Of a stretch of DNA of 64,000 nt, positions 1-11,697 are shown in pieces. The stretch lies in the NCBI GenBank assembly GCA_029851415.1, contig CM056743.1, positions 32,008,714 to 32,072,713 of the forward strand, in the 5' to 3' direction. How positions within the stretch are numbered: position 1 is the stretch's first letter; each line of letters opens with the position of its first letter. Source of the DNA: Eretmocerus hayati (lineage: Eukaryota; Arthropoda; Insecta; Hymenoptera; Aphelinidae). A model generated the notes under the pieces. The model was not told the DNA's origin and searched no databases. It was given only the letters and a program-made list of their open reading frames with translations. The position numbers were made by a program, and so were the translations under genes.

Positions 1-334
1 TTGAGATGTATGTTGGGTATAGGGAAAGCTTTGGACTTGTCGCGTAGAGAATGCGAGTATGTTTCCCTCTGTATTTTGATCAGCTGAAGACGATAGCGAT
101 GGTTTTGAGGCACAGGAATAGCCCGAGAGAGATATATAAGGTGCATGATGCACTTCTCTGATAAGATCATAAAACAAAATATAGCTCCATCAGTCCAAAT
201 CTGACTCCCAACTCATTCCCAAGCCTCGAAATCATCGGCATCATCTTCAGCTACTCAGAATACAAAGGAAAACATACTTGCATCTTCTACGGGACAAGTC
301 CAAACCTTTGCCTATACCCAACATACATCTCAAA
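1..334. mobile_element. Palindromic MITE-like element
   Basis: The first ~120 bases are the imperfect reverse complement of the last ~120 bases of this interval. The outermost 19 bases (TTGAGATGTATGTTGGGTA) match exactly at 316-334 on the other strand. The arms are joined by a short AT-rich middle. There is no coding capacity. The left end coincides with the window edge, so the true boundary and any target duplication cannot be seen. It looks like a non-autonomous fold-back DNA element. Confidence 0.7.
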
Positions 335-1984
335 TGTGTAGAAAAAGGCTGGAAATGGCCGTACACCCTCCGGTCGGTTTTTTGAGAATCATCAAAAATC
401 TTGAAGGTTTGGAACAAAACTGACCACGGATTCGGTTTCTACGTCAAAAATTACATCGAAAACACATGTTCACATCTTTGAAACAGTCCGACTCAAAATT
501 CGCACTTTTCGGGCCCATTGAAGGAGCCACGGCTTCACGGATTTGGTACCTTGGATTTTTCCATTTCTTAAACTAGCTAGATCTCAGGTTTTACTGCATC
601 AAATTGACTTTCTCAAGAGGTCATTTTGAAGGAAATTGCATCAGCTATCGATTAAGAATACTTTCAGAGACGTAGGAGGACGCGCATGCGCAGAAGATGC
701 AAATTACTGAATCAAAATTTGCTTTGAAAATGGTTTTTTGCATTTTTGACCATGTTCCACCACCTAAAATTATATGTTTCAAAGCAGTTTTCGATGTAAA
801 ATTACCTGACAAACACGGTGGAATATTCAAATTCCGTGCTAATCCCCAACCTCTATGAGAAAAATCGTTTTTTAATATTCGAGAATTTTTTTCGGGGCCT
901 AAATCCAAAGTTGTCAGTATGCAAATATCTTTTTTCTATTTGGCGGAGTTTCAAGAATATGTCAAAAAAATTTCAGATCGATTCGTCAAAATGCATCAGA
1001 ATGCGATTTGATAGAAGGAACATCGATTTCGAGGGTTTTTTAGAGGATTCCTAGGGTGCCGTAGAAAACAGGGGTCACTTTGGGACCTACAAACCTTTGC
1101 TTTGGTCATAATTTGGGGTAAGAGAGTGGGGGAGAATGCTTTCGGGGCCATACCTGACAAGGTCCACTTCACCATGCTTAACCGCCTAGTCCCTTTGACG
1201 TCTCTTTGTGGAGGAATCGTTTAGAAGTTGTATATCTTCATAACATGCACTTAAATGCCGAATTTAGGGGTGCGGACAGGCCACGGAATTGACATTTCGA
1301 CCCGTAATTCGCACTTTTCGACCCTTAAACGCCCAGCTAGGTCTATTCTGACTCTTTGCTAAGGAAGAACACAAAAAAACACATAGGAAAAGTGTTTTGT
1401 CTGACCGATTGAAAACGCGTAGATGCGGCAACAGGCCGGGACACATTGCGAGCAACTTTCCGCGGATCTACTCATATACACTGACAACGATGTGATGTAT
1501 TGAATTCTGACAGTTAACTTCAACAACTATTTGACCATACAAAGTTCATGAATCCTCTGCAGGGCTAAAAATTTAGGGTTACATTATCATTACTGGCACT
1601 TCCAAAGGGAACAATCATGAAAATCCTGCAAGGACGCGATCATCAGAGAAGATTACTATTGAATCTTTTGATCATGATAGACGCTGAAACTCGCATTGAC
1701 AGGTTAAAATGTAGGATCGAGAACATACCGTAAAAACGAGCCATGCGGGATCTGTCTGCATATCTCATACTACTTTCTGGTAGAATTACTCAATGATATC
1801 TCAAGCTTTTTCTCGAGCTCTTCAGTGTACCCAATTGATCAAATGTGATCAATCCATGAGCATACGTATCGCAAGGATATTCGTTACGAACTGAATCAAA
1901 ATGATTTTCATCGACCTCCAATGGCAAAGTCAAATGTTTCTTTGGTGATGTAAATAATAATTGTCATATTCAATATTCTTTCAG
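335..1984. other. Intergenic, no gene recognised
   Basis: No supported coding region. About 597-760 resembles the outer part of the long-TIR element at 13040-15740 (shared stretch around CAAGAGGTCATTTTGAAGGA and a following CTTTCAGAG), so it is probably a degraded copy of that family. A short phrase around AATTCGCACTTTTCG occurs at about 496 and again at about 1307. I looked for upstream OR exons that would complete the fragment at 1985 and saw none. Confidence 0.5.
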
Positions 1985-2626
1985 ATCCTACACTCAGATG
2001 CTGTTTTACTCAAAAAGTGTTTAGCAGTGATCACTATATTAGGGTTTAAAATCTATTCATTATTCGTGAATTGGCTGGGACAAATCATAATGGACATGAG
2101 TGCAGAAGTATTTGATTCCGCGTGAGTTCAATATATCTTAACATTCAATCATCGCAATAGGGGCAATCAGTATTGAAGATCATGGTTCAAAATTTTGAAA
2201 TTTGCCCGAAGAGAGAGGCACATGCGCGATTTCAGCAAATTTGTAAATTTAGCAAATTTGCTGAAATATCCAAAATGAAACTGGAAAGCTTCTTGAGGAA
2301 CTGAGCCGTGGTCAGTTATTGGAGAATATAAAATACCCATATCTCATTTTCTGTACTCCAAGGTGCATCACCGAATGGCATACCTGGCCACCAAATATTC
2401 GCAGAGCTCTGCTACTCATATTGCGTCTCTCGTCAAAACCTTGTGAACTCACTCTATGGAAGATAGCAATCTCATCGTTGAACACATTTGCGAGGGTAAG
2501 TTTTTCTACGACCCAAATTATCACGAGGCTGTAAGGTGGTCTCACAAAACCTTTTGTTCGCAGATTATGAAGACGATTACGTCAGTTTTTACGGCCCTCG
2601 TATCTGTCTCTGGAGTTGAGGAGTAG
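1985..2626 (+). pseudogene. Odorant receptor, 3' exons only (fragment)
   Basis: Three consecutive exons match the C-terminal part of an insect OR (7tm_6). Exon a is 1985-2121 (137 bp; ends in a membrane segment with NWLGQIIMD and VFDSA). Exon b is 2363-2495 (133 bp; WPPNIRRALLLIL, then SLNTFAR). Exon c is 2564-2626 (IMKTITSVFTALV, stop TAG). Splice sites are AG/GT (GTGAGT, GTAAGT) and phases are compatible. Exons a and b have exactly the same lengths as their counterparts in the OR at 17263-19950, so the two are tandem paralogues. No exon for the N-terminal ~300 residues is visible upstream, so I treat it as a truncated gene. The remaining exons have no stops or frameshifts. An alternative is a gene whose 5' exons lie outside the window. 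Confidence 0.75.
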
Positions 2627-4086
2627 TGTTTGGTTGATATATCTGTATTTTGGGGATTGCAATAATGTTCATCTCAACTTTTCCACCCGCGCACCTGCAC
2701 TTCATGTATTAAAATATTGATACTCTCTGAATTATAACAGTAATGGTTGCTTCTACATTAGAGTGTGCATTGCGTATACGCAGGGTGTAATGAGTTTCCT
2801 GCTACAGGAAATGAGATTGTCTACGTGTTCGGTGAACATTGTTTACTCTTTGGAAATTCAGTTTTCCGGAGAGCAAATTATCTCAAGATCATGACACGCG
2901 GTAAAGTTAGGTAATTGTAGCCAATTCTCAAAAGTGATCAAGAGCCCGAAGCGGTAATCGAACAGGGAAGAACGAATGAATTTGTATAAAAATTCATAAT
3001 ATCCAAAACAACGTATGCCTCCCGCCTTGGTTGATTGACACAGTTTTAAAAAAGTGTGGGTGAGTGAGGGCCATAAACTTGTCCCCCTCAGCCATCATCG
3101 ATCCCAGTGAGAGTGTGGTCCTCATGACCACACAGTGTTTCAAGAGTCAGTCCCCTTTCCCCCCTCATAACTCGAAAATGGCCAAGAGTATCAAAAAAGT
3201 ACGAAATATGTGTCTTTTGAAATCGAGAGACAAGCTCAAAAATGGTCTCAGACTTGACCTTGGATATGACCTTGATGGTTCTTTGGAGTTCAAATCGGTT
3301 GATTGAATGGGAATCCCTACTTTTAACTCCGGATCCTGAAGGAGCACAGAATTTTGCGTTCAATTAAGGCTTTATCTAAATTTTTTTAGACAACCTTTGG
3401 AGGTCATCTAAGGCTCAAAAGTATCTGGACGGTGTATTAATGTACGGGAGCTAGTTCGATAGTCTAGTTTAGGGAGGTTCCTCTCAGGAAACTTTCATGA
3501 CTAATTCGGACCCTCGACTTGTGGCCTTGAACATGACTCTAATTCTCAAAACTCGAAAGTAACTGCGGAAATCGGAAACTCCGAAGAACGGATCTCCTGA
3601 AATTGTGGGAGGAGCTCAAGTATGGACTCAGACTTGATCTTGAGAGTACCCTTCATGAAATCTTGGAGGTCAAATAGGATTTTTCAAATGGGAACCCGGA
3701 CTTTGGACTCTGAGCCCTAAAAATTTGACAGATTTCGTCCCAAGATATCACTCTTCACCAATCACTCAGATAACCTTCAACGGCCATTTGGGGGTTACAC
3801 ATCTCTGGATCGTAATTCAAAGTGCCATGGCTGAGGCAATTTTTTGGATCAGGTGGTCATAATGCAGTAGAAAAACACAGGTTGCAGTGATTTGATTATT
3901 GATGATATTCCATATCTATCAAGGCAAGGCTCCAAGGTCGAGCAGGTGCGGCCTCTGGAGAGGGGTTACGCCACAGGAAGATTAAGTTGCAAGGAAAAAA
4001 TAGAGTAAAGTGAAAATAAAACGGAGTGCAAGGATGGGTGGGTGCCACGCGTTACACACGTGGTTGACTGCGGAAGACCCGGGTGA
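2627..4086. other. Intergenic with a diverged two-copy tandem repeat
   Basis: No gene supported. About 3160-3440 and 3530-3800 are diverged direct copies about 370 bp apart: both contain a CAAGCTC/GAGCTCAAG, CTCAGACTTGA-CTTG and AAATGGGAA series, followed by an AACCTT...GG phrase. ORFs on both strands across the first copy look like chance readings of this repeat. Confidence 0.45.
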
Positions 4087-4264
4087 CGCACAGTGGGGCC
4101 AAAAAGTTCTTGAATAATTCGCCGTTACGTGAATTTGCAACCAATCGACATATGCGAAGACTTTTGGATGAATGAGAATAACCTCCTGCGTCTGCGCATA
4201 TGTCGATTGGTTGCAAATTCGCGTAAAGGCGAAGTATTTAAGAACTTCTTGGCCCCACTGTGCG
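4087..4264. mobile_element. Palindromic MITE, ~178 bp
   Basis: The two halves are near-perfect reverse complements for about 75 bases each. Ends read CGCACAGTGGGGCCAA and its complement; the inner part of each arm contains TTTGCAACCAATCGACATAT. The central spacer is about 25 bases. Flanks read TGA-CG...CG-ACG, so a duplication is not certain. Non-coding; a classic MITE or fold-back shape. Confidence 0.75.
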
Positions 4265-6029
4265 ACGGTACAGCGGGATTCGGGTCAAGGAAAAGTCAAA
4301 TTCCGAAAGAAAAATGGAGAGCATTTCACTCACTCTTCTAGATCTGGATCGACGGAGAAAGATAGAGGAAGAGAGAAATGGGTAGTTAATGATTTTCCCT
4401 CTCGACTGCAATGGCATAGAGCTGCACGATAGCTGAAGCTGGGTCGTAACGAGTCAGCTGGTCCAACGTAAAACCCCTGGTCTTGGTGCTGAGGAGACGA
4501 TCAGGCTAGGCGTGGGTCTCCAGGTCACACAGGCAATGGCGCTCTCTGCCGTGAGAAGGCTACATTTACTTAGATGCTGATTGCATCGAGGTTATAAGTC
4601 CTAGTTTAAGTCATAAATGTATTCTTCAACTGCTGCGTTTGGTAATCATCCGCCGAAGGAACGAGCTATTATAGTTTCTGCAGATTGAACGTTCACCAGT
4701 CGCTAGAATAAGGGCGGGGTACATCGGAAAGGGGCATTGGTTTTGAGTGCGTGTTTTGTTGCGGTAACGGAAGATTAGGTGAAAGAAGCCGCGATTATTA
4801 TTCAAAAATCTACGCTGCAGTAGTACTTATGGCGAGTCAATCTCTATGATTTGAAAGTCGAATTATACATCGTCATACACGCGTATTTTGAGATACAGTG
4901 GCGCAGCGCAAAGAAAAGAGATGGACAGATGGTCGGACATCACACTTACTGAAAAAAATGCAAATGAAAAGAATAATTCACACGAAGCTTGGTACTTTGT
5001 CGGTCGCAATTTACCGAACGCGTGGGAGTAATTAGCTCGTGAGCTGCGCGATGCAAATTTTGATGCTTACGAGCTGGCCATCGCTCCAATACTGAAAAGC
5101 GTAACGTGTATTAAATATAAACGTATGTTCAAATTATATGGCTCGCAGGCCATGTGGAAACCAAAATAAAGGTCAGCGCCGAGCCTGTATGAGTGATTAT
5201 ATCCATACATGTGTTGCCAAATGCATTAGTGGTGCGAGCACTTAGAGTGGTTGGTCAGGATAATTGAAGAGGAAAAATAAGCATCAATTCAGAATTCTCT
5301 CGTGCACTCATCGACGGAAATATTTTAGAGTGGTGGAGATATCCTGGTGCCTCTTATCCAATACCGTTCCGTTTGTCTCGATATATTTCAATTGGCTAAA
5401 ATTCCAAGCTTTTTCCCAGTTGAGCGCTTTTAATCACGGCCGGGAGAAATTTTCTATTCCAATAAACTTTTCGCATCATATCCACAATTTACATTTCTTT
5501 CAGATCTTTTTCCTATGTCTGATCTATATATTGCGATATATCGCAAAAAGATATTGGTCGATAGATTTTATCGATTAGAAGTTATCGTTATTCACTCTAC
5601 CAATAAAAGCCATTATCGTTTCCGATCTCGATGTCAAAAAAGCCGATGACGCGAGAAATCATCGATAATTCATTAATTATTGTGACAGCTCTGGTGCCTA
5701 CGATACGCTCTGCATACGCATCACAAGCGCTCACCGAGACCGGAGACGCAGCCAATATCATAACCAAATGTGATGTAACAAAATATTGTGAGTTTCACAG
5801 CAATAAAGGGCCCACCATTCCACAACAATCCTGATATTTTTAACTTCCAATCTTTTTCGACCCCCTTCTAAGCGCTTCGATTGCAATCCACAGTGGCTCT
5901 TGTTCTGACACGTCTGCCCATCTATAGCAACCACTTCTGCATCCTATTCATCGTAAAGGAGTCATCTATGAGTGTGCTTGTGTACCTATCGGTATATGTG
6001 TGCATTTCTCGATATCAAATATAGTAAAT
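4265..6029. other. Intergenic, no gene recognised
   Basis: No supported gene. A reading frame at 5631-5834 contains an OR-like phrase (IIVTALVPTI, compare IFTALVPSM in the OR last exon), but it lacks the diagnostic KT-S motif and neighbouring exons, so I do not call it. Otherwise AT-rich unremarkable sequence. Confidence 0.4.
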
Positions 6030-8130
6030 GCGTGTATGGCTGAAGTACGGATCGAGTACGTGACGAACTCTGAGGGTGGGCCATGGGGTACCATGAGGCA
6101 GTAGTTGCCAGCACGGATTGGTACGGAACGAGTATGTGACAGACTCCGTGAGTGCAGTTGGTCCGATTCAACGTACCTTGAATGACGGTGTGTCCTGCTA
6201 CGTCATCGTCGCGTAGAGAGTATGTGATGACATCAACGTACGCAAGAAATCAGTGAAGTGCTGTAACGACTGGCATCCTCAGAGAATTGATACAACGCGA
6301 ATCAGTACAGCCTTCGAAAATTTTCCCAGCGAGATTCTCCATTCAGATTCCGAGTGCACATGACCAAATCACCAATTAATCGAAATGGGCCTCCATATGC
6401 TTATACACGGGGAAAATGATTTTACTCGCCATTTCGAGGCGTGAACCGGTACGATTTCGGTCGAAATGGGTCCTTGATGAGTAGGTACTCCTGAAGAACA
6501 CCCCATAGGTGGATTTTGGTGTCAGTTTTGTGATAGTTATCGCAGCTTGAAGCGAGGTGTGAGTAAACTCGCGTTCCATTCAAATAAGAGAGGATGTCTC
6601 AAAGTAATTCCCATCTTACTCGGACCCCGAGCGAGAAATTCTCTTCAAATGAAAGAGTGAGATGCTACAGTCAATTGCAGACTTTTGAAATAAAGAAAAC
6701 AGTGTTTGATGGGAAGCTAAAGATGAGTGGCTGATTTATCGCACCCAGAGTATTTTCATACTAGAGAAGTGAATCCAATTGTTCGCTTGAATGAGATTTC
6801 CCAATGATCAATCGAATGACAATCGTCTTAAAGATCTTGATTTCCAGTCACCCTCAGTAAATATCAATTCAAGTGTAGCGGCTGTTTACTAGACCAGTTG
6901 GAGACGGTTTTCAAGCGAACAATTTGATTCACTCCTCTAGTATGAAAATACTCTGGAAGCGATCAATCAGCCACTCGCCTTTGGCTTCCCATCAAACACT
7001 ATTTTTTTCATTTCAGAAGCCTGCAATTGATTGTAGCATCTCACTCTTTTATTTGGAGGAGGATGTCGCTTGGGGTCCGAGTAAGATGGGAATTACTTTG
7101 ATACATCCTCTCTTATTTGAATGGAACGCAAGTTCACTCGGAATCTGAATGGAAAATCTCGCTGGAAAATTTTGAGAGGCTGTACTGATTTGCGTTGTAT
7201 CAATCCTCTGAAGATGCCAGCCGTTACAGCACTTCACTGATTTCCTGCGTACGTTGATGCCATCACATACTCTCCACGTGACGATTACGTAGCAGGACAC
7301 ACCGTCATTCATGTCATGGAGCTAGTCTAAGCTCCATGCCTGAGAGTTGTAGCTATTACAAGATTCAATGAAATGTGGTGCAACTATAGCCAGACGTGCA
7401 AGAATCTATAGCTGTGCGTCATGGATCGAGTCTACAAACATTAGCTCTAGCTATTGCAGTATTTATTGTAATGCGGTGCAACTAAACGTCACCAACCGCG
7501 CATGCAAGAATTGGGAGCCGTGACTCAGAGGCGCCAGCCTAGAGCCTTCGAAAACGTTCGAGCACAGGCGCACTGGCGCAAGAATGCGCGAGAACAGAGG
7601 CGCCGACGTTCATTTGATCTCAATGTGGGAACGAGTATAGAAGCGGCGTAAGAACGCTGATCCAGGCTTCTGTTCTAACAGTTGACCGTGGGCTCTCACC
7701 GCGCACATTAGGCTTCTAGAATCACAGTCGACCACGTAAACTCGTAGCGTAGAGTCCGCGATTAGCAGCAGTCCAGGACGAGTAGTCTCAGCCCTTGATA
7801 CTCTCGCACCATCGTGGAATTAGTAGAATAACGAACAGTTGTAACAGTATCTCTCTCTCTCGGATTTATAACTTACCATTGAATAAAATCTATACTGCAC
7901 TCAACATCTTGGGCTTATCATTCAGAGAATATCTTGCACCCCAACTTACTGACCCGACGGTCTGGTAAGGACAGAATAGAACCCATAGTACATGAACCTG
8001 AAGAACCCTGGTTCATAACATTCAATTGATCACGTATTCATTCAGTACCTCTCACATACTGGCAACTACTGTTGCGAACCTTTGGAGCGCCGCTCCAAAA
8101 TCCATCACATACTCATTCCGTACAGAGCAG
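6030..8130. mobile_element. Fold-back element interrupted by a solo LTR
   Basis: A large imperfect inverted repeat. 6178-6360 and 6571-6791 on the left pair with 7132-7310 and 6910-7130 on the right; an unpaired ~200 bp lies at ~6361-6570. The arms continue outward as a short repeating motif (CACGTACTC-GATCCGTAC, with GGCAACTACTG) at 6030-6150 and 8028-8128. The right arm is split by the LTR at 7312-8020. The inner part (about 6660-6920) is also present at 9960-10190, next to the probable first OR exon. No transposase ORF is visible, so it is non-autonomous. Confidence 0.7.
7312..8020. mobile_element. Solo LTR, 709 bp, TTCA target duplication
   Basis: The interval starts TGTCATGG and ends TTCATAACA (TG...CA) and is flanked on both sides by TTCA (7308-7311 and 8021-8024). 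It contains a plausible polyadenylation signal on the + strand (AATAAA near 7880) after a CT-rich run. A 4-bp duplication fits Ty3/gypsy-type LTR elements (known for the family); 5 bp would suit BEL/Pao. No internal retroviral-like ORFs adjoin it, so it is the product of LTR-LTR recombination. Boundaries are supported because the interrupted fold-back arm resumes right after the second TTCA. Confidence 0.65.
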
Positions 8131-9959
8131 GTAGCAGCAATTACTATTGGGAGGAATAATAAGTACGGACTAGGACATGCTGCTATGAACATCGTAGTTT
8201 CAGTATGGAATACTAGCTGTTTCCCTCTAGGTTTTTTCGTTTTCCAATGATGAAAATATCAATGTCAATCTCTACAGCTCCAAGGTAGATTGAAAGAGCT
8301 ACAAGTATTGATCATCGATTATTTGACATCAATACACAAAGCACAAGGTACTAATTCGCGTAGCAGACTTATTTTATGCTATCTTATTCACCTAGAAAAT
8401 CGGATGAATATGTACCGAACTAGCTTGGAAGACCAGGAAGTACCACGACTAAGACCAATCTCCCCCCCCCCAGCTTGAATTTGAGCTTAAGAAAATCTTA
8501 CACCTCTTTTCTCAATATCCATTCAACGTAACTATCTCAAATATTCCTGTATAATTTCTCCATAGTCCTTCTAGAACTTAACCTTGAAATCGTAGCTTAA
8601 GTAGAGCATCTGATTCATCATTTCTTGCTTACTTCAACCCCAACCCACAAACCACTCATGTTTTGTGACTGATCGCAACCACGCCCAATTTCGGTCATAG
8701 ACTTGACATGATCGTCTTGAGTATGAGCGACAACGCCATATTAGAGTATCACCTCTGAACTTACCCCCAAGAGCTCCTGAACTCTCACATTGGTATTCAC
8801 AGTCGTCTGCAGACCAAGGGTTAATATTCCATTCGTGGATTGAGCACTGTAGTCGGTATAGTCAATGAATGGATCAAAGTCTCTCCTCTCTGCTTTGTAC
8901 CAGCGCAGCAAAATAACAAATTCTCTAACCCATCTTGGGACACGCCGACTACAGTGCCACATCCGCAGATCAAACTCTAACTCTCGATTCACAGAGGACT
9001 ATGAATACTAGTGTTATAGAGCGTTTTATCTCAACTTCTCAGTATGAACAATAGAATCCCCGATGAATTTTTTTCTATGAAATCAAAAAAATTTGTAGCA
9101 TTTCCTAAAAAGCTCTAGTCGTGGTGAGAGCATCGTTAATGTCGGTATCTGGATATTTGACAACTTGTTTTGGTTACCTGGTGAGTATCACTTGAATATT
9201 CCAGCATGTAATCTGTGAGATGATCTATATTTTACTTCACCTCATCATCTTTATTGAATTATCGTCAAAATATGTGCTCTTTCGTGGCTGCATGATCCCA
9301 ATTCGGGCATACAATCTAAATTGCATCGTGATAACAAATGATTTGAGACATAACTACACCCTTGCTCACGTGCCATATTCACATTTTCTACAAAATATAC
9401 ATGAACGATCGATGATTTTCCAAAGATTTGAACTAGTTGCTAGAGTACAAAAAAATCTGACGATGCCTTGTTATTTTGAGGCCTTGTTTCAGGTTATTGA
9501 GCAGATGTGCCGTAGTAACGCGAAAACGTGATCGGTTGAGCAAACCTTGAATTTACTGTCTCTATTATTTTCAGTGCAATTCATCATCATAAAAGACTAA
9601 GGAATCTCGGAATTGAATGTCCATTGATCGTTGTCTCATTCATATTCACTGCTATCTTTTCAGATTCTGGATCGCTGTAAAAATGTACCTTGCTGTATAT
9701 TTCCGAAAGTTTGTATGTGTAAGACTCTTCACGAAGTAAAGTATTATTAACATTCAAATCGGTGAATCCTCCATGATTCTCAACACATAGACTTGGGGAT
9801 ATGATCAATAGTTTCAAGGAGACAGTTCGATATTCACTTCATTCTGCTCAAATTCAAAGACTAAGGTCTAACGTAAGTCATCGTCGGTTCTCGTCCAAAC
9901 AATAGGGCTCACTATCGATCCGACCATACCTCAGCTAAATAATTTTTGAGTTCAAGTAT
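8131..9959. other. Intergenic, no gene recognised
   Basis: No supported gene. A minus-strand frame at 8741-8992 (with RWVREFVILLRWYKAE) is the most protein-like reading here but matches nothing I recognise. A poly-C run lies near 8461-8470. ORFs at 9220-9531 and 9587-9817 have no domain signal. Confidence 0.4.
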
Positions 9960-10190
9960 TGTTCAGCTAGACTTTTGAAATGGAGGAACAGTGTTGGATA
10001 AGAAGCTGAAGACAAGTGTCTGAGTTATTGCATCCAGAGTATTTTCATATTAGAGGAGTGAATCAAATTGTTGGCTAGAAAACCGTCTTCAACTGCTCTA
10101 GTAAATAGTCGCTGCACTCGGAATGATATTTACTGAGGATGACTAAAAATCACCACCTGTGAGACGATTGTCATTCGATTGATCATTGGA
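9960..10190. repeat. Third copy of fold-back arm sequence, abutting OR exon 1
   Basis: This segment matches the inner arm of the element at 6030-8130. Shared phrases include CCAGAGTATTTTCATA, GAGTGAATC, ACCGTCTTC-AACTG and ACGATTGTCATTCGATTGAT. The match ends about 25 bases before the proposed start codon of the OR first exon at 10213. Either a transposed copy landed at the OR promoter or the element family captured this promoter-proximal sequence. Confidence 0.6.
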
Positions 10191-10212
10191 AGATCTCATT
10201 TATTTTAGCGGA

Positions 10213-10356
10213 ATGGATGGCATTGAAGATCGATCCTATAAGTATGTGAGGTTTCTTCTGAAGATCACAGGGCTATGGCCTGGATTTTCTTTTACAAGAC
10301 GATCTTTCTATCTTGTACTCTACTATATCGTGCAATTATCACTCATCGTTCCGCAG
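10213..10356 (+). CDS. Odorant receptor, probable first exon
   Basis: A 48-codon exon starting at the ATG at 10213 and ending at a CAG/GTAAAT donor in phase 0. The product has the usual insect OR opening: a charged start, then YKYVRFLLKITGLWPG (the GLWP signature of hymenopteran ORs), a first membrane segment and LIVPQ at the exon end. It would join in frame to the exon at 17263, whose acceptor is also phase 0, giving a ~435-residue receptor with a ~6.9-kb first intron full of transposons. The exon itself is certain OR-like sequence; the join is inference. It could instead be the orphaned start of a separate, lost receptor. Confidence 0.65.
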
Positions 10357-10423
10357 GTAAATATAATAACTATGGTGTTTCAATTGCACAGAAAGCCAAT
10401 GCCTCATGAGTTGCAAGCTCGCG

Positions 10424-10580
10424 CTACAAAATGATAGACTCGTGGAATTCGCTACTAGAAGAAATGATCAAGATTCTCCAAGAATCGTTTGAGTATGGCG
10501 TTTTCGGCTTGATGGCCGATTTTCACATTTATGCACTAACATCACCCTTTGAGTTGTTAATTCATCATGCCTATATTTCA
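10424..10580 (+). pseudogene. Possible degenerate OR exon
   Basis: A short open frame of about 50 codons runs from the ATG at about 10428 to a TAG near 10578. It reads SWNSLLEEMIKILQES followed by a hydrophobic stretch. The D/S-W, E-M and hydrophobic pattern resembles the OR region before the third membrane segment, but no clear acceptor or donor is seen. It may be a remnant of another tandem receptor; weak evidence. Confidence 0.25.
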
Positions 10581-11459
10581 TAGTTTCAGTGCGTAATTTT
10601 CTTTTCGAAAACAATTCTTCTTTGAACTATTTTGGTCTTTTGGAATTCATCATGAGGTTTGTAGCTTTGGGTAGGGAGATGTTCTTGTGGAACAGCGAAT
10701 TCGAGGGCAAAAGACTGATCACCTTCGATCATGAACATGTTTGTATGGTTGGTGCAAAAATTTAATTTAAAACCATCATAGACAAATTTTGGAGATTGTC
10801 AGTGAGTTATCATGGAAAATTCCTAAAAATGACTGGATTTGATAAAAACGAGTGATTACAATTTCCCGAGACGAATGAATCCTATTAGAATGTCAGAGTG
10901 AAATTTGGAAAAGCATTGCGATGAACATGGTACGGATCTTATGAACAATTTGCCAATTCTGTACGGGTGAAGATCATGATTCATGAACTAGATACTATGC
11001 ACCGATGTGAACTGAAGTCTGACTGAGCTCATCCTGGAGTTTTACCACGAGTTTGTAAAATCTTAAGGTGACCATGGCTTCGAAATGTAGGTCTTGGCTG
11101 TACGAAATTATACGCATCACGTGGGATCAGCCCAAACAAATGAGTTTAAGTAATCTCATTTCATCTCTAAAATGGTCTATTCTATCGACAGAAATATAGG
11201 CGACCTTGAATATTTTCGCAGTGTGACATTAATTTCACGAAATGTCGTCACCAAGAGAGTCTCAAAGAATCCTAAAGAATCTCATGAATCTTTTTCTCAA
11301 TTTTTCAATGTTTGGCGCCTCCCTCATAAGGTTCCCCGCTTCCGAGCTACAACCTCATAGACTCGGTGCGAAATGTATTTTTCCTCATAGTTCAATGTTA
11401 ATTTAGTACCAGAAATTTCCTTTTGGATTTCTTCGAAACCCCACAAGGGTCCGATTAGG
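10581..11459. other. Presumed OR intron 1, no features
   Basis: No exon, RNA gene or repeat recognised. If exon 1 (10213-10356) joins exon 2 (17263), this is intronic. Confidence 0.4.
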
Positions 11460-11690
11460 CACTCTTTGAGCCTATTTGAAGAAAATTATAGCTCCGTCTA
11501 AATTCTAGCCTATTTTTGAAAAATCATAGCTCCGACAAAACTCAACGTTCTTGATACTTTTGTGCGCATTCTCTTTGTTCAGACTAGTACTCTCACGAGA
11601 AAAATTGTCCGAGACCGATAATTGAGTCTAGCACTTTCTATGAGTCATTTCTGAGAGCAGATTTTGACGGTTTTTGGGTCTACTTTGGAG
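11460..11690. repeat. Dispersed repeat, inverted copy at 16540-16720
   Basis: The sequence around ATAGCTCCGACAAAACT, GCGCATTCTCTTTG, CGAGACCGATAATTGAG and TGACGGTTTTTGGG is found in reverse complement at about 16540-16720. The two copies face each other across the mobile elements at 11698-15740. Divergence is moderate; family unknown. Confidence 0.6.
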
Positions 11691-11697
11691 TGATCTA

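Noticed and set aside
5631..5834. Possible OR last exon (IIVTALVPTI)
   Set aside because: Only a short hydrophobic similarity, no preceding OR exon within range and no proper acceptor.
8741..8992. Minus-strand frame with RWVREFVILLRWYKAE
   Set aside because: Protein-like but no recognised family, no splice context and no neighbours; could be a chance frame or an old retroelement scrap.
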